NCBI RefSeq assembly: GCF_001187725.1
Contig: NZ_LGIQ01000011.1
Coordinates: forward strand, 594,017-658,016
Direction of reading: 5' to 3'
From: Brevibacillus reuszeri
Lineage (GTDB): Bacteria; Bacillota; Bacilli; Brevibacillales; Brevibacillaceae
DNA: 64,000 bases
The notes below the pieces were generated by a model, which saw only the letters and a list, made by a program, of their open reading frames with translations, made no database searches and was not told the origin of the DNA. The position numbers and the translations under genes are program-made. Shown in pieces: positions 1-7,316 of this stretch (its first letter is position 1; every line of letters starts with the position of its first letter).

Positions 1-622
1 TATACAGTTCCCTTGCCAAGCGGTTTACAAGATCCCGCTTAATTTCATTTAACCTTTGACGTGATACACCAACGTGCCGAGCAATACTGTTCATCCGCAT
101 TCCGTCCATCATGCATTCTAAGACGGTTCGGTGCTTGCTATCGCCCAGGCCGATAGCGAAATCATTAATCTGTCGCACTTTGTTTTCAAGGGTTTTCATA
201 CGCTCGATTTGCTTTTCATACCGTTCTTCCGGAATTGTCATCGTAGAAAGGCGCAAACCTTTCCCGTTTGGCATACCTGCAGCATCACCATAGGTTGCGA
301 CCAATTTTTGCTGAATAGCGGGATTAGATGCGATCGCATTGTATATCTCTTTTGCCAAACGATCAATTTCCTTGACCATCCAATGGTAGTCCTTTATTTC
401 TTCTTCTACCTTTTGAACAACCTCCAGCGCTGGCTCCAGGTTGATAAAAGCGAGTTGCCCCCCCTGCTCCAACAATCCTTGATTTTCAATCAAATACTTG
501 TCCCATTCCGAGCAGATCTCGATTTTACCAACGTGGAGGTTATGAACGCTGCAGAACGACTTTTTGCCCCATTGTGTTGCTGGGCAGGTTTCGCATACCT
601 TTTCGATTAGTTTGTCTTTCAT
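1..622 (-). CDS. Phage HTH regulator, partial (runs off the left edge)
   Basis: About 207 codons are visible, open to the window edge, so the C-terminus is missing. The start is ATG at 622, preceded by a GGGGGCAGGAAG ribosome site. The N-terminus has spaced cysteines (CETC near residue 9, then FC and IC) that could bind metal. The middle is helical, and the visible C-terminus (SIARHVGVSRQRLNEIKRDL) reads as a sigma-70 region 4-like helix-turn-helix. Late regulators of Gram-positive phages often have such a domain. A DNA-binding role is inferred; the exact family is not recognised. It points the same way as the other leftward prophage genes. Confidence 0.7.
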   Translation of the reverse strand, partial: MKDKLIEKVCETCPATQWGKKSFCSVHNLHVGKIEICSEWDKYLIENQGLLEQGGQLAFINLEPALEVVQKVEEEIKDYHWMVKEIDRLAKEIYNAIASNPAIQQKLVATYGDAAGMPNGKGLRLSTMTIPEERYEKQIERMKTLENKVRQINDFAIGLGDSKHRTVLECMMDGMRMNSIARHVGVSRQRLNEIKRDLVNRLARELY

Positions 623-784
623 CTTCCTGCCCCCTTTCTTTACTTATTCTTGGATTTGCTACTAGACACATGAAATATTTTGTTAAATTGAAGCTAGCAT
701 AAATGAGGTACCATTAAATGTTGGTACTTTCGTGAATTCATTTCAGCACCTAAAATGACCGTATAAATAGTCGAGGTGATGACT

Positions 785-1057
785 TTGCTGTACTTATTCA
801 ATGACAATCTCAATCCTTTCGCACTTGTGTTGCTCTACATTCCAATACTCGCATTTCTTATTGGATTGGTTTGTTCGTACCTTTTCAAGAAAAAGTACCT
901 TGGTGCTGTTATTTCATTCTTTTTGCCTTTACTCTTCACAACAACCAGCTGGGATACATTTATCGTTAACATTGACGCTTGGGTTTTATGGGGATGCTTC
1001 TATGCGTTCGTTGCATGCTTGGGTATCCTTATTAAGAAGAAGACTCGATACAGTTAA
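785..1057 (+). CDS. Small three-helix membrane protein (DUF2651-like)
   Basis: About 90 residues with three hydrophobic stretches and a KKK motif between the first two, ending in a KKKTR tail. Layout and length resemble small Bacillus membrane proteins of the DUF2651 type; this is recognition by eye, not a search. The start is uncertain: GTG 776 and ATG 779 overlap the GAGGTG ribosome site, whereas TTG 785 has normal spacing. It belongs to a block of small + strand genes that run against the prophage genes around them, so it may be cargo. Function unknown. Confidence 0.5.
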   Translation: MLYLFNDNLNPFALVLLYIPILAFLIGLVCSYLFKKKYLGAVISFFLPLLFTTTSWDTFIVNIDAWVLWGCFYAFVACLGILIKKKTRYS

Positions 1058-1144
1058 ACTACTCAATTTCTCTTATGTTAAATGAACATGGTTGATATTT
1101 TTCTTTGCAGTCGGAAAAGTTACTGATAAAGGAGTGACTTTTCG

Positions 1145-1516
1145 ATGCGGAATTTGATCATCTTATTGGGCATCTTTTTGTTTTCGTTTATTACCACAAA
1201 CATTCATGCAGCAGATTCACATCCAAAGCCACCGATCAGGGATATTATCAATTCGATAGATCACTGGATCCGAAAAGATTGGACACTTGAAAAGCATATA
1301 AGGCATGAATGTGAAGCACATGAATCATGGAAAATTCCTCGTGGACATAAACGGCTTAGGAATTTCAAGATTGATACTGTGACACACGTTGGCGACGGTT
1401 ATTTTGTTGTCGCCACATATGACTACGATGGAGTTAAATGCGTAGCCACCGCTAAAGTGAACAAACAAAACGATATTTGGGTTAATCAAGAATTTAGGTT
1501 TAATTATCACAAGTGA
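1145..1516 (+). CDS. Small secreted protein of unknown function
   Basis: 123 residues. The first 22 form a classical signal peptide (hydrophobic core, cleavage after IHA), so the product is probably exported. The mature part is about 100 residues, charged, with two cysteines (HECEAH and VKCVA) and a beta-rich second half. An AAAGGAGTG ribosome site precedes ATG 1145. I do not recognise a family. It lies in a run of three small + strand genes inside the prophage, opposite to the phage genes. A surface or superinfection role is possible but would be a guess. Confidence 0.55.
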   Translation: MRNLIILLGIFLFSFITTNIHAADSHPKPPIRDIINSIDHWIRKDWTLEKHIRHECEAHESWKIPRGHKRLRNFKIDTVTHVGDGYFVVATYDYDGVKCVATAKVNKQNDIWVNQEFRFNYHK

Positions 1517-1597
1517 TGTTTTGATAAATTAACTGCTTTCTTCACGCAGGAATTTCCATCTCCATGTCCTATTTAATCAGGTAAAGGAGATGATCTG

Positions 1598-1861
1598 ATG
1601 ACTGAAATAAAAAAGATCGCTTATAAGAAATTAATTCATCAAGCTTTCCTTGACCTAAAAAACAGTGGTGCTTATGATGAGGCTACCTTTTATAGAAATT
1701 TCCGTATAGCACATGCATTCCATAATCTCGCAGAGTTTATCGTCGTAGATTTTGTTGGCTTCAATGAAGATGAATTTTGGTCTACAGTCGGCGCTTTAGC
1801 CTCTCAATTTGATTTGCACCATTACAGAAAAATTTTCGATGAAACCGTTACGGAAAGGTGA
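1598..1861 (+). CDS. Hypothetical protein, 87 aa
   Basis: A strong ribosome site (TAAAGGAGATGATCTG) precedes ATG 1598. The product is helical and aromatic-rich, with no signal peptide or membrane segment, and is not recognised. It is the third small + strand gene before the first group II intron-like module at 1990. About 130 bases separate its stop from that module, including a short inverted repeat (GTTAACTCCTTAAC near 1919-1932). It is not an obvious 5' exon because it ends in its own stop codon well upstream. Confidence 0.5.
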   Translation: MTEIKKIAYKKLIHQAFLDLKNSGAYDEATFYRNFRIAHAFHNLAEFIVVDFVGFNEDEFWSTVGALASQFDLHHYRKIFDETVTER

Positions 1862-1989
1862 GGTTCCAAGATTTCTGATGTCTTTTCATTGGAGCGATCT
1901 TAACAAATCGATTGCTTTGTTAACTCCTTAACCGATGATTCTTTTGAAAACAACTACTGTAATTCAAGACATATGAGCTGTATAATTTG

Positions 1990-2109
1990 ATTGCCCATTG
2001 TTAGTTTTCTTTTTTATCCGTTGATGGAACGCCGTGTGCGATGAAAGTCGCCCGCACGGTGTAGACTCGAACGAAAACCCTCAAAAAGAGAAGGGAATAA
2101 GTCGAGAAT
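1990..2109 (+). ncRNA. Group II intron domain V-VI module, copy A
   Basis: Positions 2029-2062 fold into a 34-nt domain V. A 9-bp lower stem carries the CGC triad (2030-2032) with a G-U pair, followed by a 2-nt bulge (CC, 2052-2053), a 5-bp upper helix and a GAAA tetraloop (2043-2046). Domain VI follows: the outer stem pairs 2066-2070 with 2102-2106, and an inner CCC/GGG stem closes a variable loop. The similarity to copies B and C stops at GAGAAT (end 2109), which I take as the intron 3' end. About 40 nt upstream of domain V are also conserved. Domains I-IV and a reverse-transcriptase ORF are not visible. Confidence 0.85.
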
Positions 2110-2496
2110 AGCTATACTGACCCAATATTCACTTTGCAAGACAATCTAAATGGACAATATCCCTACCATTTCGTTGAAGGCTCCTCCCAATACCTCATGC
2201 CAAAATTTCTCACCACCCAGCCATTAAAAAACGCGACTCTAACTTTTGATTTGAATGATGTCTTCTTTCCAGATGCAACCGATTTGTATTACATTGCTTC
2301 TGCTCGTAATGAAATAGGTGCTGATAAAATTAATGGCTCGGTAATTACGATTCCTAATATTACTCTTGGTAAAGGACAGTTAATCATTTTTGACTTAGGA
2401 TCTTACACAATGCCTTCTGCAGGAACGTATAAATTTTTCGTTACTGTTGATTCAAAACACACACAAGAGATGGTATTGGATATTACTAAAAATTAA
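2110..2496 (+). other. Candidate alternative 3' exon A (128 codons, S-layer/Ig-like)
   Basis: The frame is open from the first base after the predicted intron end (AGC codon, phase 0) to TAA at 2494-2496. A TAA inside domain VI (2098-2100) blocks the frame upstream, and no ribosome site precedes a possible TTG at 2134. The product is beta-strand-rich, ending in a TYKFFVTVD-type strand and a MVLDITK tail, like the C-terminal sandwich of a surface protein. Exon B begins in the same phase after an identical 3' end. It could instead be a gene with a TTG start, but the module upstream argues for an exon joined by splicing. Confidence 0.7.
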
Positions 2497-2498
2497 TT

Positions 2499-2536
2499 AT
2501 CCATCAACAGCCCTCGGGACAACCCGGGGGTATTTT
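2499..2536 (+). terminator. Rho-independent terminator closing cassette A
   Basis: CCATCAACA precedes a CCCTCGGG/CCCGGGGG hairpin with an ACAA loop and a T-rich tail. The same CCATCAACA plus hairpin design closes cassette B, so the terminator seems to be part of the repeated cassette. Confidence 0.75.
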
Positions 2537-2624
2537 TCGTCCAAACCGAAAGCTCTCCCCTGCCGCCAACTGCCTCACTATTTAACAAATCGTGTGTATT
2601 GTAAAGTTATTAATTCGCCCCTTA

Positions 2625-2664
2625 TGACTCGGTGTCATTGTATTGGTATAATTACACCGAGGTG
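2625..2664 (+). promoter_or_regulatory. Extended -10 promoter inside an 8-bp inverted repeat
   Basis: TGGTATAAT (2644-2652) is an extended -10 element. It is bracketed by perfect inverted arms CTCGGTGT (2628-2635) and ACACCGAG (2654-2661). The right arm runs into the ribosome site (GAGGTGA) of the gene at 2670. This arrangement suits a repressor operator or a hairpin that hides the ribosome site. Confidence 0.5.
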
Positions 2665-2669
2665 ATTAG

Positions 2670-3002
2670 ATGACGATGAACAAAAAAGGTTCAAGAAAAA
2701 TCGTCGTAGGACAGGAAAGTTACAGATGGCTGATTTCTCCTGCTACTAAAGGTCTCTTAGTGTTTACTGCCGAGCACACAAATTACAAAGGGCAAATTAT
2801 CAGGGTCTATATCGAATCAGATGTAAACGAGTATTGGGCTGATTTTCCACATGTTGAGCAACTAAATGTAAGGATCATTAAGCCTGCTGACGTTTCAGAG
2901 ATTATTTCACAAGCGGTTTCTTTAGGTTGGGATCCAAAAAGAAAAGGTTCGCCATTAACTTTTAACCTGATTGGAACTCATTTGAAAATAAGAAATTCTT
3001 AA
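2670..3002 (+). CDS. Hypothetical protein, 110 aa
   Basis: The start is ATG 2670 with GAGGTGA six bases upstream. The product is basic at the N-terminus, with no signal peptide or membrane helix. Short beta-rich segments (YRWLISPATKG, LLVFTAEH) and an IISQAVSLGWDP motif are visible. I do not recognise it, though the size and style fit small accessory proteins of Bacillales. Its promoter sits inside an inverted repeat, which suggests its own regulation. It is the last + strand gene before the leftward prophage genes resume. Confidence 0.6.
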   Translation: MTMNKKGSRKIVVGQESYRWLISPATKGLLVFTAEHTNYKGQIIRVYIESDVNEYWADFPHVEQLNVRIIKPADVSEIISQAVSLGWDPKRKGSPLTFNLIGTHLKIRNS

Positions 3003-3047
3003 TTCAATTGAGCTTGTGTTAAGTCTCTTTTTTTGTCCCAACCGATT

Positions 3048-3248
3048 TCAACTGACTAAACCAGTTTTCTCTTCTTCCTCCATTGCCAGCTCATCCACAT
3101 GCCCTGCTAAGCAGCCCAGACAGCAGAAGTGTTCAACGGATGGATTCTTACTTACCAGGATCCATTCAGGCTTGTCCGCCACGATTTTCTCAATGTGCAA
3201 TTCACGATAACCTCCCCTTTCATGAAAACGACATTTGCCGGTTGGCAT
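3048..3248 (-). CDS. Small Cys/His-rich protein, possibly zinc-binding
   Basis: 66 residues if ATG 3248 is used, overlapping the end of the Rha-like gene by 29 bases. The frame stays open further upstream inside that gene. Cysteines and histidines cluster as CRFH near the start and HFCCLGCLAGH in the second half, a pattern that can hold zinc. The acidic tail ends EEEEKTGLVS. Translation is probably coupled to the upstream gene; the ribosome site is weak. Zinc binding is inferred from residue spacing only. Confidence 0.5.
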   Translation of the reverse strand: MPTGKCRFHERGGYRELHIEKIVADKPEWILVSKNPSVEHFCCLGCLAGHVDELAMEEEEKTGLVS

Positions 3249-3936
3249 CTTCAATTTCTCGTAAGAGCTTACCTTGTGGTCTCCAGCTGCTGATGTATTC
3301 TTTTGCTTTGTCCATATCGAGGACACGAGTGTTCTTGTACGATTCGACATTAAAGTAGCCCTTGAAGTCAGACCACAATGACGAGAATACTTTCCCGCGC
3401 AGGCTCCTGTCCCGATAGGCTGGCCCGTCTTTGCCTTCCAGTATTGAAATGACCTGCTTTCTTCCCAAATTCGTCAACTCCAACTGCTGGCCATAGTCGA
3501 CTGTCTTGCTGACTTCCAATCGTTCGACCCGGCTTTCGATCTCCTGTTGTTTCTGGTCCAGAAAGAAAATCGCCTTTACTTCTGGGCTAAGATTAGAAAA
3601 TGGATTTTGAATGGTTTGCTCCATTTCCTCAAACTTTGTCACGTAGGCTGCCGTGAAGAGAACGCCTTTTTCTCCTGTCAACTTATTTGCAACCATTTCG
3701 CAACCTTTACGGGTAAGGAGGTAGCATTTCAATTTGCGGCCGGTGGTATCCTGATAGGTGGTTTCGATGAAGAAATCACTCACCCCAAAATTGGGGGCAG
3801 TGGATTTTGAAAGGATAGCAACATACCCGTCGATATCTCTCAATAAATGGTCATGCCTCTTTTCCACCATTTCCCCAACTTCTCTACTGTCTACTAGCAA
3901 TTGACCGTTCTGATTGATGATTGTGAGCTTATCCAT
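3220..3936 (-). CDS. Phage regulatory protein, Rha domain with ORF6C-type C-terminus (antirepressor-like)
   Basis: 238 residues. The N-terminal ~90 match the Rha family (NQNGQLLVDSREVGEMVEKRHDHLLRDI), and the C-terminal half resembles the ORF6C/antirepressor domain (GYFNVESYKNTRV). Such proteins act as antirepressors or modulators of the lytic switch in Gram-positive phages. I prefer ATG 3936, which has an AAGGGAG ribosome site. An earlier ATG at 3957 overlaps the upstream stop (TAATG) but lacks a ribosome site. It is co-directional with the gene at 3957-4862 and with the small gene that overlaps its 3' end. Confidence 0.8.
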   Translation of the reverse strand: MDKLTIINQNGQLLVDSREVGEMVEKRHDHLLRDIDGYVAILSKSTAPNFGVSDFFIETTYQDTTGRKLKCYLLTRKGCEMVANKLTGEKGVLFTAAYVTKFEEMEQTIQNPFSNLSPEVKAIFFLDQKQQEIESRVERLEVSKTVDYGQQLELTNLGRKQVISILEGKDGPAYRDRSLRGKVFSSLWSDFKGYFNVESYKNTRVLDMDKAKEYISSWRPQGKLLREIEDANRQMSFS

Positions 3937-3956
3937 ACCTTCGCTCCCTTCTGTCA

Positions 3957-4862
3957 TTAGTGAACAATCGTTAGGTTCGGTTTGCTTGGCTCCAGCTTCG
4001 CTATGCGACCAAACTTATCGGTATGGGCCGTAAATGTGGGCATAGCTCCAAACCACTTCTGGAACGTTCCGAACATAGCCCTCGGGTTCTCATCAATGAA
4101 TTTCATGACCTCACGCATGAATTGATCAAAAAGATAGGAATCTTGTTGATGTTCAATCTTGTTAATAAACACACCGTCCTGAAATGCTTCGAAATCCAAT
4201 TCATCGGGAAGTTCGGCTATATCTTGGCTTGTTCGATTGGGAACCCCATCCCAATAGTGCAGTCGTTTCTCAAGTGTGATCAAAGAAAGGAAGTCAGATT
4301 TTCTCATACGGTTTGTCGTAAACCACAACTCAATTTGCTCTCGAAAAGACATCTCTTCTAGTTCAGTTGTCTCTTTGAGAGTGATCATTGCTTGATTCCT
4401 AAAGCTAATATCCTCAAGGATCCTCTCTGCGAAGGCACCTTTCCTTTTCCCTGCCTCATCCGCCAATTTGCCATACTGTTTTTGAAGTTGACTCAGTTTG
4501 TAGTGGATTTGATTGTATTTCCGTCTGATTTCACTACGCTTTCTCTCGTACAACCGAAGGGCGATGAAGAAGTTCAGTGGATTATACGACGCCCGGTGCC
4601 TAACCGCTTCTATCCACCCTGTTACTATACTAGTGATATCCGCATCGACTCCCCGCTCTTCTGCCGCTTCCCAAATGGCAGTCTCACCATGTTTTTGCAA
4701 AGTCTGAAAGGTAGCCATCTTGTGGAAGGTGTGTTGAATTTTACGAGCGTATTCTATATATAAGAGCGCGTCATCTTTCCATTCTGATTGCAGTGTTTTA
4801 GCGTACCCCATTGCTGTTTCGTTAAGCTGTACAAGAGCAGCATTTATTTCTATCTTGTTCAT
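3957..4862 (-). CDS. Phage protein of unknown function, 301 aa
   Basis: A mostly helical protein with a charged coiled-coil-like middle (KRSEIRRKYNQIHYKLSQLQ). No catalytic motif is recognised. ATG 4862 is preferred because GAGGTGA lies five bases upstream; the frame opens earlier at 4913. Its stop touches the Rha-like frame (TAATG), so the two are probably co-transcribed. It was presumably once next to the replication genes at 6370-8264. The + strand cassettes B and C now lie between them. The role is unknown; a DNA metabolism role is only a positional guess. Confidence 0.6.
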   Translation of the reverse strand: MNKIEINAALVQLNETAMGYAKTLQSEWKDDALLYIEYARKIQHTFHKMATFQTLQKHGETAIWEAAEERGVDADITSIVTGWIEAVRHRASYNPLNFFIALRLYERKRSEIRRKYNQIHYKLSQLQKQYGKLADEAGKRKGAFAERILEDISFRNQAMITLKETTELEEMSFREQIELWFTTNRMRKSDFLSLITLEKRLHYWDGVPNRTSQDIAELPDELDFEAFQDGVFINKIEHQQDSYLFDQFMREVMKFIDENPRAMFGTFQKWFGAMPTFTAHTDKFGRIAKLEPSKPNLTIVH

Positions 4863-5017
4863 CCTCATCACCTCAGAAATAATTTTTGGAATAATATGCC
4901 TCGATAATGACAATGGTTATTACAACCGTTTCGCCTAAAGATCGAGATTTTTACAACCAGTTATCACAACGTGTGATGTCTTAATTCAAGTAATCTAGGT
5001 CCCAACTTGATAAATTT

Positions 5018-5031
5018 CTAACTTTAGTTAG
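5018..5031 (+). repeat. Small hairpin shared upstream of modules B and C
   Basis: CTAACTTTAGTTAG is a perfect stem-loop 31 bases before module B. The near-identical CTAACTTTGGTTAG lies at 5578-5591 before module C. The repeated cassette therefore extends further 5' in B and C than in A. Confidence 0.5.
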
Positions 5032-5062
5032 TAGACTTATCTATCACCGCATTTATACTGAA

Positions 5063-5182
5063 ATTGCCCATTGTAAATTTTCTTTCTAATTCGTTGATGG
5101 AACGCCGTGTGCGATGAAAGTCGCCTGCACGGTGTAGGCTCGAACGAAAACCCTCATGAATAGAAGGGAATAAGTCGAGAAT
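5063..5182 (+). ncRNA. Group II intron domain V-VI module, copy B
   Basis: Domain V at 5102-5135 has the same fold as copy A: 9-bp lower stem with CGC triad, 2-nt bulge (CT), 5-bp upper helix and GAAA loop. Domain VI keeps its CTCGA/TCGAG outer stem and CCC/GGG inner stem, while its terminal loop differs from copy A. Loop change with stem conservation supports a selected RNA fold. The conserved block ends at GAGAAT (5182), and the next base opens exon B in phase 0. Confidence 0.85.
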
Positions 5183-5482
5183 AGTGATGTAGTCTTAACG
5201 AGTAATCCAAGTAAATTAACGCAAGGATCTTTATCTCAATCACTCACACTCACTGTAGAAAAAGATGAATTTATTAACGGTAATGCTACTCAAGATACAT
5301 TCATATTTGATGGCGATTTAGCTAGCTTAACAGCAACTGCTTATAGTTTTCAGGAAGCCCAAAAAATCATTCTATCTGTTTATGGAACAGTAGTTAAAGA
5401 GACTGGACAAGGGACTTTAACTATAAAAGGCGGTTTTTTAAAAGGAGGAAAGGATATTACAGTATCCATTTCCGTAGAATAA
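5183..5482 (+). other. Candidate alternative 3' exon B (99 codons, start-less, S-layer/Ig-like)
   Basis: Open from the predicted splice junction (AGT codon) to TAA at 5480-5482. The frame contains no ATG, GTG or TTG codon, so it cannot be an ordinary gene. The product reads like a repeat domain of S-layer or other surface proteins: it starts VVLTSNPSKLTQGSL, continues with a LTLTVEKDEFINGNAT strand-turn, and ends GGKDITVSISVE. Composition is smooth with no internal stop, so it is probably under selection. The best explanation is a 3' exon that receives its start and N-terminus by splicing. Confidence 0.75.
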
Positions 5483-5486
5483 CCTT

Positions 5487-5527
5487 TCCATCAACAACCC
5501 TTGGGGAAACCTAGGGGGTCTTTTTAT
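5487..5527 (+). terminator. Rho-independent terminator closing cassette B
   Basis: CCATCAACA is followed by a CCCTTGG/CCTAGGG hairpin (one mismatch) and a T-run. Sequence and layout parallel the terminator of cassette A at 2499-2536. Confidence 0.7.
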
Positions 5528-5622
5528 AATTACCGATGTGTTAATTACTACAGACTCTGTTCACAACTCGCAAATTACTAACTTTGGTTAGTTGACTAGA
5601 AATCTCAATGCATTTTAATCTA

Positions 5623-5740
5623 ATATTGCCCGTTGTAAATCTCTTTCTTATCCGTTGATGGAACGCCGTGTGCGATGAAAGTCGCCCGCATGGTGTAGGC
5701 TCGAACGAAAACCCTCAAGAGAAGGGAATAAGTCGAGAAT
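5623..5740 (+). ncRNA. Group II intron domain V-VI module, copy C
   Basis: Domain V at 5663-5696 matches copies A and B, except that a C-to-T change at 5691 turns a G-C pair into G-U, so the stem is kept. Domain VI keeps both stems with a shorter loop. The conserved block ends at GAGAAT (5740). The sequence after it stays open for only 25 codons, is not Ig-like, and has no terminator of the A/B kind, so its exon may be lost or replaced. Confidence 0.8.
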
Positions 5741-6063
5741 TTGAAATTGATTGTCGTCGTTCATCTTGATCTATGGGCAGTTTCTTGCTTCCTATATAGC
5801 TATTTTCGATGCCATCAGTGAAGAAGTATTTCAGTAGTTTATGTTGGATTGCAAAAGCAGTTTTGTAATTCGGTGTTTCTAGTATTTGCTCGAAAAGATC
5901 AACATTACAAAAGCAGCCTCAATAATCGTTAGGATTGCCATATGTCTCTTACTCAATAGAAAGATATCCCTTTATGGATATAGAAAAATGGAAAGGAGTT
6001 GTTCATCCTAATTACAAAACATAGCAACTTCGCGAAAAAATAAGAGAGGCTTGGGGATGGAAT
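5741..6063 (+). other. Non-coding stretch after module C
   Basis: No convincing gene. In phase with module C the frame closes at 5816-5818 after a hydrophobic 25-residue peptide. No cassette-type terminator or recognisable remnant of an S-layer exon was seen. Confidence 0.5.
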
Positions 6064-6243
6064 ATGTTTAATGCTTTCATTGCTTTTATCATTACTTTAC
6101 TTTTTGGTGTTGTTATCTTTGCTAAGATATGGTGGGATGGTTCAGGTATGAGCTTTACATTTACTAAGTGGTACTTCGGTATTTTTTTCATAGCAGCATT
6201 GGTTGTTGGAGCATGTACATTTGCAGGATTTATTCAATTTTAG
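6064..6243 (+). CDS. Small two-helix membrane protein, 59 aa
   Basis: The product starts MFNAFIAFIITLLFGVVIF, followed by a polar loop (KIWWDGSGMSFTFTKWY) and a second hydrophobic segment. Two transmembrane helices are likely. The upstream GGGGATGG is a fair but not ideal ribosome site. It is the last + strand element before the leftward replication genes. No family recognised; small membrane proteins of this kind are common in accessory regions of prophages. Confidence 0.4.
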   Translation: MFNAFIAFIITLLFGVVIFAKIWWDGSGMSFTFTKWYFGIFFIAALVVGACTFAGFIQF

Positions 6244-6369
6244 AGCCTACAATGATTTAACGGCTTTTTGCCAGACACCCCAAGGGTGGGATATGATGCA
6301 GTATTTGAAACGAACATCTTAGGAGGACTTGTAGTCATGAACCCACTCCTTTCCACATTGAGCATTTTG

Positions 6370-7305
6370 TTAATTCGACACTTGCTTCTGATTCCGCCGC
6401 CGATTCCGTCCTTTTACCTCGCAGAAATCAACAAATGGCTCAATCCGTTCCATAACACGAGCTGCATTCCGGTAGTTTGGTTGCCGTTCGTTTTTGGCGT
6501 TTGCGAGATGGTCTGTCAGTTCGCTTAGAGTAAGATTTGACGTGTAGATCGTTGGCAGCTTTTCCATCCGGCTTTGAAGAATGGGCCCAAGCACTTCATC
6601 CCTGGTCCAAGCAGTGATTGCCTCCGCTCCCATATCGTCCAGAATCAACACTGACACGGTTTTCAGAGCCTCCAATTTTTGCTCCATACCACCTGTTTCG
6701 ATTGAAGCTTTAATCTCCATCAGGAAATCAGGTACATAGACCATCAGGACGTCTACACCTCGTTTCGCCAGCTCCTGAGTCATCGCTCCTGCAATGGCAC
6801 TCTTCCCTACTCCGAATTGACCAAAGAGGTAAAGCCCTCTCGTTGTTTCTCCTCGCTCAAAGTTGAGGCAAAAAGTGATAGCTGCTTTAATCGCTTCGAT
6901 CCGATAAGCGTCCTTTTCCATCGTCTCAAAAGTGGAATTCAGGATGTGTTCAGGAACGAATTGGCTTTTGATCAGCGATTTCGTTTTTCTTTGGTACGCG
7001 TGACTCTTTTGATAATCGCAAGGTGAGTAGGTTAGATGTGGGCGAAATCCTTTCTCTTCAACCACTGTCATTCGATGACCAGGAAAGAAATTGGAGCAAG
7101 ACTCTAAACCTCTGCAGGTTTTGCAGCTTATGTTTGTATCGCGGTACTCATAAAGTTGTGAGATATCAAACTTTTCGTCGGGGAATTTATCTAGCAATTC
7201 GCTGATCAATTCATGGCGATATAATGCTTCCTCACTTTGCTTCGCCTTCTCCATGAGCCTTTCCCAAGCGGGATTTGCATGGATTACGTCGCTTAATGAC
7301 TTCAT
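6370..7305 (-). CDS. Phage helicase loader, DnaI/DnaC-like AAA+ ATPase
   Basis: 311 residues. The N-terminal ~100 include a DnaI-like cysteine cluster (CKTCRGLESC and a later cysteine) expected to bind zinc and to contact the replicative helicase. The C-terminal AAA+ part has Walker A GQFGVGKS and Walker B LILDDMGAE, with a sensor-like TSNLT. DnaI/DnaC proteins load the DnaB-type helicase at replication origins. The ribosome site AGGAGGG precedes ATG 7305. It follows the DnaD-like gene by 11 bases in the same direction, the usual replication pair of Gram-positive phages. No helicase is visible here, so the host helicase is probably recruited. Confidence 0.9.
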   Translation of the reverse strand: MKSLSDVIHANPAWERLMEKAKQSEEALYRHELISELLDKFPDEKFDISQLYEYRDTNISCKTCRGLESCSNFFPGHRMTVVEEKGFRPHLTYSPCDYQKSHAYQRKTKSLIKSQFVPEHILNSTFETMEKDAYRIEAIKAAITFCLNFERGETTRGLYLFGQFGVGKSAIAGAMTQELAKRGVDVLMVYVPDFLMEIKASIETGGMEQKLEALKTVSVLILDDMGAEAITAWTRDEVLGPILQSRMEKLPTIYTSNLTLSELTDHLANAKNERQPNYRNAARVMERIEPFVDFCEVKGRNRRRNQKQVSN

Positions 7306-7316
7306 GGCATACCCTC

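Noticed and set aside
1-2000. Search for a group II intron 5' part (GTGYG start, domain I) or reverse-transcriptase gene upstream of module A
   Set aside because: Only small complete genes lie at 785-1861 and the phage HTH gene is on the other strand; no domain I-like sequence or RT motif was seen.
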